Assembly (NCBI RefSeq): GCF_028769735.1
Contig: NC_088178.1
Location: 4,654,001 to 4,718,000, forward strand
Length of the DNA stretch: 64,000 nt
Reading direction: 5' to 3'
DNA from: Zonotrichia leucophrys gambelii
Lineage: Eukaryota; Chordata; Aves; Passeriformes; Passerellidae
Positions 22,095 to 35,119 of this stretch are shown here, piece by piece (the stretch's first letter is position 1; each line of letters opens with the position of its first letter). Below the pieces are notes generated by a model. That model saw only the letters and a list, made by a program, of their open reading frames with translations. It was not told the origin of the DNA and did not search any database. A program made the translations under genes and the position numbers.

Positions 22095-23955
22095 TGTTAA
22101 TACACAGATATGTTAATACACTTTGATTCCAGGAAAAAAAAATGTTGATCAGAACAAACCCTTACAGTGAAGTCAATTAGTCAGATCCTCTAAATAAAAG
22201 TAATAATGATACTTTTCCTCCCACGGTTGTTCTCTGTTTACTAGGAGATAAGTAGCTAGTTCACAGAGAAATGTTTCTCATCTTATTTTCAGAGTGGCAG
22301 AAATTATCTGGAGATGTGATGTGGTGCTTTCACACCAGTTCCTCTCTCTCCTGGTCACTCACAGCTGATGCAGAGATACAGAACACAGCTCCTGTTACTT
22401 GTGCTCTGCAGCTGCCCAGACCGGCAGAGCCAGCCCCGAGCCCATCCTGGCAGCACTTCCCAAAGGGTTAAATCACAAGGTAAGCCACCATGAAAGGTCA
22501 TCTCACCACAGGGATTTTAATTCAGCAACTACAAGTGCTAGCTCTAGAACACCCAGCAGTTCAGGGCAGGAATCCCCCAGGAAAAACCCTCTGTTGCTGA
22601 AAGAAACTCCCAGAGCTGCCAGTACCAGGCTCGGGTTAATCCTATTGCAACACCAGGTCCCGTCTCAAGGAGATCCTACTCTGGCCCTCCAGGCAAAAAA
22701 CACAGGCTGCCACAGCCAGCAGCTCAGGCAGGGCAAGGGAAAGGCTGTGGCTGGACAGTGAATTAAGGGGCACCACATATTTAAAAATATCCAGCAAAGG
22801 AAAAGTGTGTGACTCCTGATATGCTTGTTAACCAAAGCCCAGCCCTGATGATGACCACATACTGAATTTCTAGATTTCTTATCTGTTTGATGTCATGGAC
22901 CTTGAAAATTCTGGCCTAAAGAAGGTCAGAGGCATGAAAAAGCATCATAATAAAAGGGATTGGGCAGAATTCTGGTTTTCATTCATACTACACAAGATGC
23001 AGGAAATGACTTCATGCATCTTAGATCTCCTGAGCATGGAGAGGCAGAAAAACCCCAGCAGGAAACAAGCACAGAGATGCTTTACCCAAGATACAGTGAA
23101 GCAAATTTTCCTTTTCTGAGAACACCTTCCTTTGTCCCAGCAGAGGAACTGACTGGGTACAAACACACACCCAGTCCCAAATCTGCACACATGAGCACTT
23201 CTTTGGGCTGCTGAATTTGTATTTAGCCTGAAATGCTAACTGTGCCTGCTTGCACATTAACACCTATACATACATTTTTATTCTAAAATACTACCTCTGA
23301 CTGCTTCTAGGCATCCTGGCTCCCACGTGGGCTCAGCTGTAGGATCTGAGGCCAAAAATGAACTCTTGCACCCAATTTCAGAGCCTGCAGCTCCCTCCAA
23401 GCACTGAGATCTCCATGACAGAGGGAGACGACCACACTCTACATGTCACTTACAGAAGTGATATGCTATTTACAAAGAAATATCACATTTCATTCAACTA
23501 AAAGTTTTTTACATATATTTATGCTGATTTTGAATTGTTTAAAAGTGAAACATCACCATTCTCAAGGAAGGGACTGATTCTCTCAGATTTAGTGATGAGA
23601 GTACCTGCACCCCAGAACCAGCATCTACCCTGAGCTCTTGACTTACATTCTAAGAGTCTGCAGCTAGATTGGCTTAATTATTATTCAATTATTCCAATTA
23701 TGTAAAAAATATTATTTTAACTATGACCCTACTGAGCAAATCATCTTCTTCTAAATTTAGAAGTTAGAATTTCTTCTTACAACTTCTAAAGAGATTATTA
23801 AAATCTCTTCTGAAACAGATTATTTTCATTTTGTTGATGCATGACAGCAAATTTCTGAAAAAGAGAAACTGAAGAACAAAGCAAGGCACTAAATAGTAAA
23901 GTTTTCAACAGAAGGACTTAACCTTGATCATTACTGGCAAAGGAGGAACACCTAC
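22095..23955 (-). other. Intron segment, nothing recognised
   Basis: AT-rich intron downstream of the alternative first exon at 24066-23956. No repeat family or coding exon is seen. Confidence 0.6.
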
Positions 23956-24066
23956 CACAGCTCTGGGTTTGCTGCCTGCCACCAGGCTGGCCAGCAAGTC
24001 CTCATCGCGCAGCTGCCCAAACACGTGGGCATCGTAAGCCACCACCATGGAGACCTCTTCCATCAT
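23956..24066 (-). CDS. RABGAP1L: RABGAP1L alternative first coding exon (37 residues)
   Basis: Reading from 24066 leftward gives 37 residues starting MMEEVSMVVAYDAHVFGQLR and ending GSKPRAV, then a donor (gtaggtg). I recognise this as the unique N-terminus of short RABGAP1L isoforms; the human version, as I remember it, begins MMEEISIMVAYDAHVFSQL. It is in phase 0 with the 11158-11066 exon, giving KPRAV-VPTKK. An in-frame TGA lies at 24102-24100 and no other ATG intervenes, so the first of the two adjacent ATGs is the likely start; the second has the better context (A at -3, G at +4). The resulting protein would consist of this N-terminus plus the coiled coil and would lack PTB, kinesin-like and TBC domains. 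Confidence 0.9.
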
Positions 24067-24250
24067 CTTGGCTGCCCTCAGCAGGTCCCAGCCCAAGGCT
24101 CAGCTCCTGTCAGTTGTTCACGCCCAGCTGGAGACGCTCCTGGGGAAGGAGTGTCACCAGAGAGAAAACGTGACCCAGCAGATCGGGTTTGCCTCCCAAG
24201 GGCGCCTTCGGTATCACGGGAGGCACACAGGGCACACCTGCTCCCACTCC
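24067..24250 (-). promoter_or_regulatory. Probable 5'UTR/promoter region of the short RABGAP1L isoform
   Basis: This sequence lies immediately upstream of the alternative start at 24066 and is noticeably richer in G, C and CpG than the flanking intron (for example cacgcccagc, gagacgctcc and gggcgccttcggtatcacgg on the plus strand). No TATA box is evident at a fixed distance. The transcription start cannot be placed from sequence alone. Confidence 0.45.
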
Positions 24251-27200
24251 CAGCACCTGGCTTGCAAAAGGCTTCTGCTGAAGTCTGGAGGAAGGCAGGA
24301 ACCTCTTTTAGTTCCAGAATTAGGCCAAAGATGAAGCAGCAGGAGACAGAACAGATTAGTATTAAACAAGGCAAGATCTGTCAGACAGCACTGAAATCAC
24401 GGCTGTGCTTCTCCAGTTTGGTAGCAACTGTTCATTCTTTATGTCCGGTTTTCTCCCATGAAAGATGATATTCCTGTCAGCAGAGTCTTTCCTTCAAACA
24501 AATTGCTGCTTCTTCCTTTCCAACAAATTGCTGCTTCTGGATTATTTGTAAATTCACAGAGATTGGTATAATGCTGATTTCTTTCAAGCACTCCTTGAAA
24601 TTTTCTGCCAGTTTGTAAATCTCTCCTTTAAAATCTGTTAAAACACACACTTCTGCTTTTCTGCAGATCTCAGCTGCATTCTGTACTCTGTAGATACTTT
24701 GATTTTAGCAGGAAGATGGCATTAAGTCACAACCCTCCAAAAAAGTGTCCTTCAGTTTCCATGTGTCATAACGGGTAAAACAGCCCCGAAAAACTCAACA
24801 AGGCTGTAAAACTCTTTTGTGAATAAACTGGTATTTCGACAAGTGAAATGAAAACAATTTATGCAATTAAAACTTCCCACAGAATAAGCTTTTTAACTCA
24901 GATCTGGCACTGGTCTTGTTTTAGGTAAGAGGTAATGTTATCTCTTGTCTTTGAATCCTAAATAGCGGAGCAGCCTCCCAGATTGCTCCTGATTTCTCAA
25001 TAATTTATCATAACTTCTTTTATCTATCTGACACAGAGCAAAAACAGCACAAGGAGACAATAAAAAAATAAAAAGAATCAGTACTCTGAAAACTACAAAT
25101 GAAAATCTGGAAAACAATACAGGATTTGAAGAAACAAACAAAATGTCCCAGAAATAACTCCTTTCAGGACAATCAGGCAAGGTAAAACTCCATCCACTAC
25201 ATTTTTATCTTCTCTAGAAGCCTTTTCTTCCTGGTGAAAAATCATACCTGCTCAAGAAACAGAAATCATTCTGGCTGTCCATTTGTCTCCAAAAAGAGTC
25301 CGTGCTGAATGCAAAAAATCTGATAGAAATGTCCAGTGCAGGTTGGTGTGGCATATGGTTACACTCCTGCTTCCCAGAATGAATAGTCAGACCCACCTTG
25401 CTTTTTTCTCCTCTCTTCCTGGAGTATGGTTATCAAAGATTGCAGCTATCTAAATAGCACCAGGTGCTATTTGCATTTGAATAGGAAACTTGAGCAACAG
25501 CTCTAGCGGGCAGGATTAAAACCCTAACATCTCTTCTACTTATATAGTGGGGAGAAATTACATGTTATTGCTAGGAAACAGAGAGTTCTAATAGGCTTAT
25601 GGCAAACAAAAAATGCAGCACTTGAGGTTAAACTCTTGAGACTAAAGCAGATTCTGATCGTGCTTAACCCTTGCAGGATGAAGAAAGATATTTTTCCCTT
25701 AAAACGCACCTATAGTTCATTATTTCCTTGTTTTTCTTCAAAGGCGAATTTTTTCCAAAGAATTAATTAATTCCTGCAGTAGAAAGACTTCATACTCCAG
25801 CCCGGCTGACGAGAAGGTGGCTCTCCGTGTCACCTGTAGAAAATCCCTACCTGCTGTTCCAAACACAGCTCGGCTTTTCTGAAGCCTTTAAACGCTGCTT
25901 CCTCCTCACCTCCATTACCTGGGGGGGTTTGGGATCTTCCTGAAGAGCGAGTTCTGATCGTGGGGCTGCTGGTGCCCCTCCCTGCTGTGCTGCTGGAGCT
26001 GGGTCCCTTCCCAACCCCTCCCACCCAGGGGCTGGCACCTGCCCAGGTAGGCAGAGGAGGGAGCAGGTGCTGGAACAGCAAACGTGCCCGTGTTAATGAA
26101 AGACCAATTTAGTGCTGCAATAAGGGCACGAGGTGGAGGATGCAAATTGTCAAACGTATTCCACGGCTCAGCCAGCCGAACCCCTCCCCTGATTTAGCCA
26201 ACAGGCATTTCCATTTAGAAGGAATTATTTACCTTCTTCTTTTCCTCTTTAGACAGAGAGGTTACAGTTATTTAACAGAACTACATCTGCATATTATTGT
26301 ATAATTAGTTCAGTAATTCTCATACCTATTCATAACAAAGGGATTACAATTTTGGCATGTTCTAACTAGCAATTGCAAGAACTAACAACTGATTTGTGAC
26401 GTTGGCTGATGCATCTCTTTAAATAGAATGTTTTTCAGTTGTTTCAAGCTAATGAAGCCGAGCTGCCTGCAAATCCTGTGATCCTCCCTGATAACAGCCT
26501 ATGCTGTACCCTGAATCAGCACACAAAATTCTAACTATCAAGCCAGGTAAATGAAATATTTTGAATTAAACTGACCAAAGCAAACGCATCCAACCAGACA
26601 CAAGTGCATCTTGCTCACACCTGAGTAGCTGGAAGGGAGAGGGCAAGCACAGGTACCCACCACGTCCCTAGGCCACACTACACACTCCTCCCAGCCCCTC
26701 CATACAGAGCCTTCTCCCCTGCTGGGCTTTTTGGGTGCTGAAGTGATGAATAATCTACCAAAAGACAATAAAACCCACGCAGAAGATTCATATTTCCTTA
26801 CAGCAAAGAGCCAATCTCTGCCTAACACCACATCTACCTTCCTCAAGGACCAGGAACGCAGCCCCCTCCATGACACAGCTGTGAAATCCTACCTCTAAAG
26901 CAGGAATTTTTGGAGAAGCCGTGCAACCAAGCAGTCAGGAGACAGAGGAGAGCCAGCAGAAGGACAGGTGAGCTGCAGAAAACTGTGAAGTTGTTAAGGT
27001 AAGGAGCTCTAATTGCAGTTGTTGGGATTTATATGCCGGTGGTTAATAGAGGTGAACGGAAAATTCCTGAATTAAGCAAACCAGCTCTCCTAGCAAAGCA
27101 GAATCCTGCTCACTCCCAAGATAAATTCATTCTCACTCCACCCCCAGGAATGTCTTGCTGCTATCTGACAGGGATAGGATCTTCTGACAGACGGGGAAGT

Positions 27201-30200
27201 GAGGTATGTGCAGCTCCTTGGTAAGCCTCCCTTCCTGCCACAGCTCCAGGAACACAAAGGCCCTTTCTGTGATTTGCCTCTCATGCATTAATGAATCCGG
27301 GAAGATCACAGCCGTCTTCAGAGAAGGAAACATAAAACCCCTTTCAGAGCACTTGGAATGGCATTTGGCAGTCTTCAAGATAAGTTCACATGTCTTTTCC
27401 CCCCAGTGGGAATGATAATGATAGTATCAGCTCTTCTTGTAATTCTGAATGCACAGGAAGGGCTTTTTCAGACCCATCCAGCTAGTGAAAACCACCTGGT
27501 TACAAGTCAGACTCTGTGGATCACACACACGGTTCTATTCTCTTCTCTCCCACAAAGGGCTTGCCAACCATCAGAGAGCAGCAGAAACTGGAGCTCTGTT
27601 CCAGTTTTAGACATGCTTCTGGATTCCACGTGATGCTGGAATGCAGAGTCACCATGGCTCTCAGGAATGACCTGCACCATTCCAGAAATGCAGTTTCCAG
27701 GCTCTGACTGATCGGTGACTGCTTCCCCAAGATTTATTTTTATTATTTAAAATGTCAAATTAGCATGGCCTATTTTTTTTTTCCCCAAAAGAAGTGGGTG
27801 TATGCACCTGTGTTTCTCCTAAAATAATTCTCCAAATGTGTGGAAAAATCTGGGCTTGATGTGCGTTAGCACATACAGTTACAGGGGCAAATCCTCCCTA
27901 TTAGCTAGCACAACTGCAAACGCATTTCTGCAGATTAAACCCAGCAAAGCCATCCCACTGGAGAGGGGGAATGTGCTCTCCCAGGGTGGCAGAGGTCAGC
28001 GTGGTGGAATTGCTGAGGCATTCCTGACACACCGGTGATGCACTCCCCCTCAATGGAAGTGTGTAGCCCAACACAGGGAAGAGCTGAGGACTTGAGAATC
28101 TTCATTTCATGGTGCCAAATACCCAAATTCTCCTCTCCCAGCCTCCCCAAAACTGCTGCATGTCACTACTCATGCTTCCAAGCAACAACTGCTGCATAAG
28201 GATTTTCTTCCACAGTGTTCCTATAGATGATCTTTAAAGAAATAAAGTGAAACTCTCTATCAGCCACACCCCAAAACTCCAAAGGGGGAAGCGCAGTGCA
28301 GCTAATCACTGCCCAGCCTACTGCAGCTCACTCCCTGGATATCTCTAAGCTCATTCAACTAATTCTGTTCTGCATCTTCCCTCCATTCCTCACTGAGGTG
28401 GTTATTAATACTTGAAATCTTAAGGGTTTGGGTCAAATTTCCTCTTCATTTCTGGTTTTACATAACTTAGAACTACAGCTAAATAAGGCATGGCCAAAAT
28501 AAATCTGCCTCTTTTGATTTCTACAACCACACAAACATGAACAAGATTAAACAGCAGCATAGCTGGGACACCAGCCTACAGGTACATGCTCATTATTCAA
28601 CTCAGTCCATTCCAGATTATTTTGAACCTTTTAAAATGAATTCATGAACCTCTTTTGATTTTTAATTTATTAAGTTCACATTTTTACTTCATGTGTTCAT
28701 TTATCTTTCCTGTCCTGCCACTATCACTTTTTCTAAGGCCAACAGAAGTAATTTCCTCTCTCCAGCTAGGCTTCCTTTAGGTGTGAATTGTCTGCCAGAA
28801 ATATTTTGCTTCATGAACTTCCTTCTTGCCTGCTGAGAATCTGGGTTAGAGTTGCATTGACTTTTTGCTTGTTCATGTTTTTTCCAGTGGCAAAGGCAGC
28901 ACAGGACTCCAGCAGAACCATCAGTGAATTTTATTGCTTAGCCCCACAAGGAGCTATGGTGTGATAGGTGACAGAGGAACAAGGAAAGAACCAGACATCC
29001 CTGAGCCAGAATTGATACCAAGTAAAGGAATATTGAATCTTAGTGTGAGTTTTTGAAAATTCTAAACAGATTTTACAGGATATTTGGGGCATACTTTGTA
29101 TTTACCTAATGTAGCAAATTGAGCTGAGCATATTTCCTCTCTCCCCATGCTTTTGTTTTGGCAAAATAGGGTATTTTTTTTCCTGTTTGGAAAAGCAAGG
29201 GGTGGTACCAGTGAGCTCCCCAACAGGCAAACTCTCCTCCATCCCAATGCCCTCTGAGTGGGCCAGAATAGTCTGGAGTAGTGAGAACACTACAGAAACC
29301 ATGCAAAAGGAACAGGCAGAAATTCCTCATCTGCCTTGGAGCATAATTTCCTAAAAAACAGCAGGCTTCTGCCAGCTGTCTCCTGTGTCACCCCTTCTCT
29401 TTGGGGACCCTTTTTTATCTCCCTGCAGTTCCATGACAGCAGACATCCACAAGCAACTCAACTCCCCAGCTCAGAGACGTGGTGACAGCTCCAGAGCAGG
29501 ACCAGGGACCCTCCCACACCTGCCCCACAGCCATGGCTAGTGTCTCCTAAACCTGTGCAAGCCAAATCACCACCCTCAACTGCACAATGGGCAAACATTA
29601 ACAACCTGTTTGCCATTACAAGTGTCCCTGATGTTCCCTGGGGCTACTAATCCAAGAACCGAATAATGCCTGCACGGCATTTAAACCACACAAATGGCAT
29701 TTAGAGCTAAATTCCACAACAAACTCAACGCTACCTGGGAAATGTATTTTAAACTTGTTGCTTTTATCGCTTCACTTGGTAAAGAAAAGAAACCAAAATT
29801 TGAAAAGAAACTAAAACGGGTCAAGCATATTATCCAAGGAAATTAGCATAAGAGTTGTATAGGGATGCTTCGCACTTACAACGATTTACATGGATTTCTG
29901 GCCTGGTTTCAGTACAGGTTGATTCAGGGATTTCACCCAAATAGCCTGGTGTCTTTTCACTTAGAGCAAACAAAAGATACTAATTATAACATCAATCAGC
30001 ACATTAAATAGCAACATCTCTCACACAAAGAGACTCACACAGGGCTCAGGATTCCATCTCTCCATGTTTTTCATTCTCTTTCCAAAGAGGGGTTAATAGT
30101 CCTTACCTATGTCCCTAAGGAAGACTAATAAAGGTAAAAATAACGGAAAATGGAGAACTCTAAGCTGTACTATTACTGATGTTGAGTGTCAAGTTTGCTG

Positions 30201-32347
30201 CAGTGCTGAAGCAGCCATGCTGCACAGGGAGAATGCAGTGACTTGTTCACCTAGATGACCTGAAGTGCCCTGCTTCAGGTCACATTTTAGTATCTTCACT
30301 GACCATCAATTTGCACCTGACCTTCAGTCTGGGACAAGAAAAAAGAAGGGGAAAGAAGGAAAGGCTGGAGAACCAGATGCCATCAGAAATTCTTGAAGTT
30401 AAGTAACAGGAAGAAAAAGGCAAGACCCCATCACATCCTCTGCTCATCAATCCCACAGGAGCTGGCCATGCACAAGCTCACCTTGGCTGCGCTGGAACCT
30501 CACTGACACCCTGACAGGAGCCCTAAGGGAAAGCTGAGACATTTCTATATGGAAACAGCACGATGGTAATGGCATATTCCCAAAACAAAAAATAAATCTG
30601 CCCCATGATTGCTTGAAAGATGAGATAAGGAGTAATTAAGAGTGAAGTGATGTGGGTGAGCAGGAAATGGCACATGGTGTCAGCCAGGCTAGGCTAAACC
30701 AGGCAGACCAGTCCAGGCACCTTCCCTGAGCTTTAGCAGTCAGTGGGACTGTGAGACACAGTCTAGACTGAGGCATGCCTGATGACTCTGAAATGAGATC
30801 ATTTCATGCATTTTGCATTAGAAGTACAAACTACTGCCACCTTCCAGGAGAGTGCCATGGCCCTCAATGCTGGAGTTAAAAATCAAGGCATTAACTTGGA
30901 GGTCACAGGACTGAGTGCAGCCTAAAAACATCCAGCAAACAGCACTTGCTGGTAAATGTAGATACCAAAGGTAACAAACAGCCAGCTGATACAGAGAAAA
31001 CATTTGACCTGAGACCCATTTCCTAGGAAAGGCAGAAAACAGCTCTAAGTCCCTGTACTCCCCTGGACAAACTCCCTGGCAATTTGCACAGGTCAGCTCC
31101 AGGGGAGAAAGGAAGATCAGGACCGTGCAAGCAGATCAGCTGTATGAGCCTACCAGTAGTATCCACTAATCTAAACCCCACATAATCCTCTGCCCCTAAA
31201 TCCCTATTCATCATCATCCAGTACAGTGAAAGGGAAATTCTGTTCTCACAAGATGATTTGGGAGACAAACTATTCCAGTACTTAACTGTGCTGATCTAGT
31301 CTCCCACTGGGAAAATCTGCATCTACATTTAATGCTTCAGTATAACACAACATTTACATGTGATTTAAAGATTACCCTGTCTTGATTTGACTGTTAATAA
31401 GCTTATTTTAGGAGCTCAAATGGTATGTATGGAGGGGCAGAAAAGGCAAATGCTGCCATCAGTTATCAAAGAGCTCTGGGTGATAATCAGGTATTTCTCC
31501 AGAAACCAGAGATTTCCATATATTTTTCTACCCTCCCCATCTGGCTTATTCCAAGTTTGTTTTTGTCTTTTATTTAAAATCTTGACTCTAGGTCTTGTAT
31601 TACTTACTACTATGATACTCAACCAAAAGAAATGAGACACTCCCTAAAAAAATACCAAGATAAGGGATTGCTCCAGCTCAGCACAGATATCCACAGGGCA
31701 GGAGGACATTTTCTCCTCATATCCACGTGCTCAGGCTGGGCACAAAGTGCTGCTTAAGCTGAGGTCAAGTGCAAGGGCTGAGCTCCCTTAGAAGCTCCCT
31801 CACTCCCAATGCTCCTGTGACTCCTCTCAAGGTCCAGCTAAAGGCCTATATTTAGATACAAAATTGAGCTATAATTTCTAATCTGTACCTAATTTTTTAA
31901 TGTCTTGCATGTAGAGGAACTGTTTGTGCAAAATTTGTTTTGCAAGAAATGCAAGGAAAGTGCTGGTAATGAGTAAGAGCTAGTTTCTGCTTGATCTAAA
32001 GGAAGAAAACCCCATCAAACAAAGAAAAACAAAGGATACAACAACATTTAGAATTATATGAAAAAATGTTACTAAAAAGAGGCTTCTATCACTATCAAAT
32101 TCCTTAATGTATTTCCAAAGTACATATTTTTATATGATCAGCATGATTAGTTTCACTACTTGGAAAGTGAATGAAACAAAATAAACCAGCTCACAAGAAA
32201 GCAATAACTAAGATGAAAAAGAAAAGCTATGCTGCTGTCTACAGTGAATTTCATGTCATGTAAGCCCAGGTACCTACATAATGGTTTCCAAGGTTATAGA
32301 TGTCCTTCTCTCATTGGTGACAGAATGACTCTGTTTCCAATTACTCT
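24251..32347 (-). other. Large intron, second segment
   Basis: About 8 kb of intron upstream of the short-isoform exon. A GC- and CpG-richer patch near 25790-26200 stands out, and 26380-26480 contains an octamer-like and CRE-like mix (tgtgacgttggctgatgc). No coding exon, RNA gene or confident repeat family is seen. Confidence 0.6.
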
Positions 32348-32440
32348 GTCACAGAATCACAGAACAGTTTGGAAAAGACATTTAAAGATCATCTTGTCCA
32401 ACCCTGTTGCAATGAGCAGGGACATCTTTAAAAATAATTC
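32348..32440 (-). mobile_element. CR1 LINE 3' fragment
   Basis: The plus strand reads gtcacagaatcacagaacag, which is the reversed 8-bp terminal repeat of CR1 (ATTCTGTG), followed by ttaaagatcatcttgtccaa and gcaatgagcagggacatctt. The element is in minus orientation with its 3' end preserved. A second tail-like catagaatcacaga at 32481 may be a remnant of another copy. Confidence 0.85.
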
Positions 32441-34490
32441 CTCTATGAAAGCAGTGAAGAATTTGATCAACTTTCTCAGACATAGAATCACAGATGAAAA
32501 AGGTATTAGGGTTGTTTCTTGAAATGCCACACAGTATCTTTGGTCTGTAGATATTTCTCACTGCAGAACCTTCCCAGACAAATACACATGGACTTAGTAA
32601 CACTCCTGGCACTGAAGAGTTGCCTGGGGACTGGCAATAGATTTATCAGGACATTAACTGGACAGCCCAGCTTTAAGGACAGTGAAACACTTTGATAGGA
32701 CTGGCAACACTTTGATAGAGCACACGCTTGACACTGCTCACTCTGACATGGGGGTGAAGGTATCTCATGGGGAAAACTCAAACCCAAAGGGCAATTTCCT
32801 ACACGCTAGTTAGAAGTGTGAAACTGAGAAAGACCAGAAACAGGTCTGAGTCATTCTTCTTATCTCTCCTAATTAAATGCAACAGCAGCAAGAGAAAAAG
32901 CCCACTCTGAGATGGAGATGGAACACCCTAACTTGGTCTCTAAGTGCCTTTGGCCATCCCTTATCAGCAGTGCATGGCAAAACATCCAGGATATTTTGTT
33001 GGGCAATACTATGATTTTTTTCTCACTTTAATTTTTTTTTTTTTTCCAGTAAGAATGCACAATTGGTGCTCTGTTTATCAGTACTGCTTTCATTCCTGTG
33101 CTCTTCTTGAATCTTTCAGAGTTAGAGGACCTTAGGGTATAGAAGCTGGCTGGGCCCACTACCACCAAAGAGAGAACAAGAGTCTGCAGCACAGATCAGT
33201 GCTCAGCCACTGGGCAGCTGTGTCTCTGCAATGCCCCTGGCAGCTCAGGGTTACTTTGCCCCTTTTCAGCACTGCAGACCACCCCACATTTCACCAGAGC
33301 TCAAGAGTGACAGCTGAGTGTGCCACGTGGGAAAAGCCAGAAAGAGAAATGCAGAGATCCTCACCCTCCTCACCCATCCTAGCCACTTATCTGCTTCTGG
33401 GTGTAATTCAAGAAGTTAAACATCATCTCCTGCTTCCTGATTTTCTGACATCTCCTTGTAGGAAAGATTCTATTCTTCCTATCTTCAACAAAGGAAATGA
33501 AGATGTGTTGACTCATCATTTCAAATGTACCTCAAAAACCCTCTCAGGGCAGCAGAAGTTATTCCTGGCCATTCAGGCTGGTACCAAGTCTCCTGAGCTT
33601 TGTTCACAGCTCAGCTGAGAGAATACATGAGGTCACTTCCCCACCTGCCAGAGCACCTGAGCTCTGGGTGAACAATGGCACCAAACTCACACCTGACACA
33701 AACAGCATAGCTTGGCTTGTGAAATCTCAGCCAAATTAAAAATCTACATGGAGCTGCTGGTCAGCAAAGGCTTTATAATCAGCACCCCTCTGGGTGTAAA
33801 GAAGTGGACACCCCAGTGACAGATGTGTCATAAATGACAAGACCAATAGTATATTCTGAATAAAAGAGAATACGCCATGAGCATGCCAAGCCACTCAGGT
33901 ATAATTCAGCTTTCCAAATGGGTAATTGAATGATTAAAGTAAATAAGAAGAAAATTCAATGTGGACTTAAAACATCACCTTCCTCATCTCACTTCAATGT
34001 AAAAAAAAATGCATCTGGCCTTGTGCACAACCCCTGTTTTGCAGGGCTGTATGTACAAACCCAAGTATTCATGTCCTTCTTGCTGTTCCTCTCCAGAGAG
34101 TCAGCTAATAGCTGGATCATCATCAAAGCAGAAAAACTACTTTTTAAGCCAAAAGAACTCCACAATGAAAACTACAGCAGTTAGACAAAGAAGCTGTCAG
34201 TTAGTGCAGCCAAAGGCTGTAAGGAGAGGCCCAAAAGGACACATCTGTTGAAGAAGTATAGTCCAGAGACTGAGCTTCATGAATGTTGGCTCTGCTTCAT
34301 GAAACAAAAAGAAAATAAGGGGAGAAACCAGTTTGGTCCCTGTTTGCTCCAAATAAATCTCTACAGGATTCACTCCTTTCTTTCTCAAGCTACAGTATTG
34401 TGCAGGAGGTGCAAAATTCTGGAGCTTCTGAGAGGCTCTGAATTGTCTCTGAAGTTTTTACTGAAGAGTGTGGCAGTGCTTTCACCAAAG
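32441..34490 (-). other. Intron segment, nothing recognised
   Basis: AT-rich intron with a T run near 33032-33047. No supported coding or repeat feature is seen. Confidence 0.6.
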
Positions 34491-35119
34491 AAAGATGTGA
34501 AAAATGTGTATTTTATGATTGGCTTTTCACAAATATTCAAATGAATATTATATGTGTTAGGTTAGTTATGCTGTATTAATTTTCTTAAGTAGTGTGTTAA
34601 ATATAGTTTTAGGTTATAACATAATGTTAAAATAGAAACTATGCTATGTAGGATACTTTTTTAAAGAGAGGACTTGCAGTGAGATAGCAGCCACAGGACA
34701 CCTGAATCTTTCAGAGAAAAAGAATTTATTGCTCCATTATCAGAAGAAATGAACTTCTTCCTGCCTTGCTCGGACAGGATGATGCCGTTAGGATTCAGAG
34801 GAAGAAGCTGACACTGACCAGACAGAATCCTCTGTTTGAATGGAGTTTATGCATCATGTATGAGGTGTATGAATATGCAACAGGCTGTTGCTTTTAAGGT
34901 TTAATCCTCTGTACACGTGGGTCCTTTTTCGGGCTTATTTTGCCCAAAAAAAGGTACCCGGACCGTTTGTAACTCTTTGTTTCTATTGTCTCATATTGTC
35001 CCGATCCAAATTGTCCAAAATTACTATTAATCTAATTATATTGCTATTTTTATAACCATTTTATTAGTATTAAACTTTTAAAATTTTAAAACCAAGTGAC
35101 TGGCGTTTTTCACAAAAGA
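34491..35119 (-). mobile_element. Solo LTR, ERV family A, copy 1, with 5-bp target-site duplication
   Basis: The LTR itself spans 34496-35114 (619 bp). Its ends are near-perfect inverted repeats, tgtgaaaaatg and gtttttcaca, and it is flanked by the direct repeat aaaga at 34491-34495 and 35115-35119. The polyadenylation signal AATAAA reads on the minus strand (in gcaataaattc near 34730), which sets the orientation. It shares most of its length with 47516-48025 and 58222-58878. No internal viral region remains, so this is a product of recombination between two LTRs. Confidence 0.92.
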
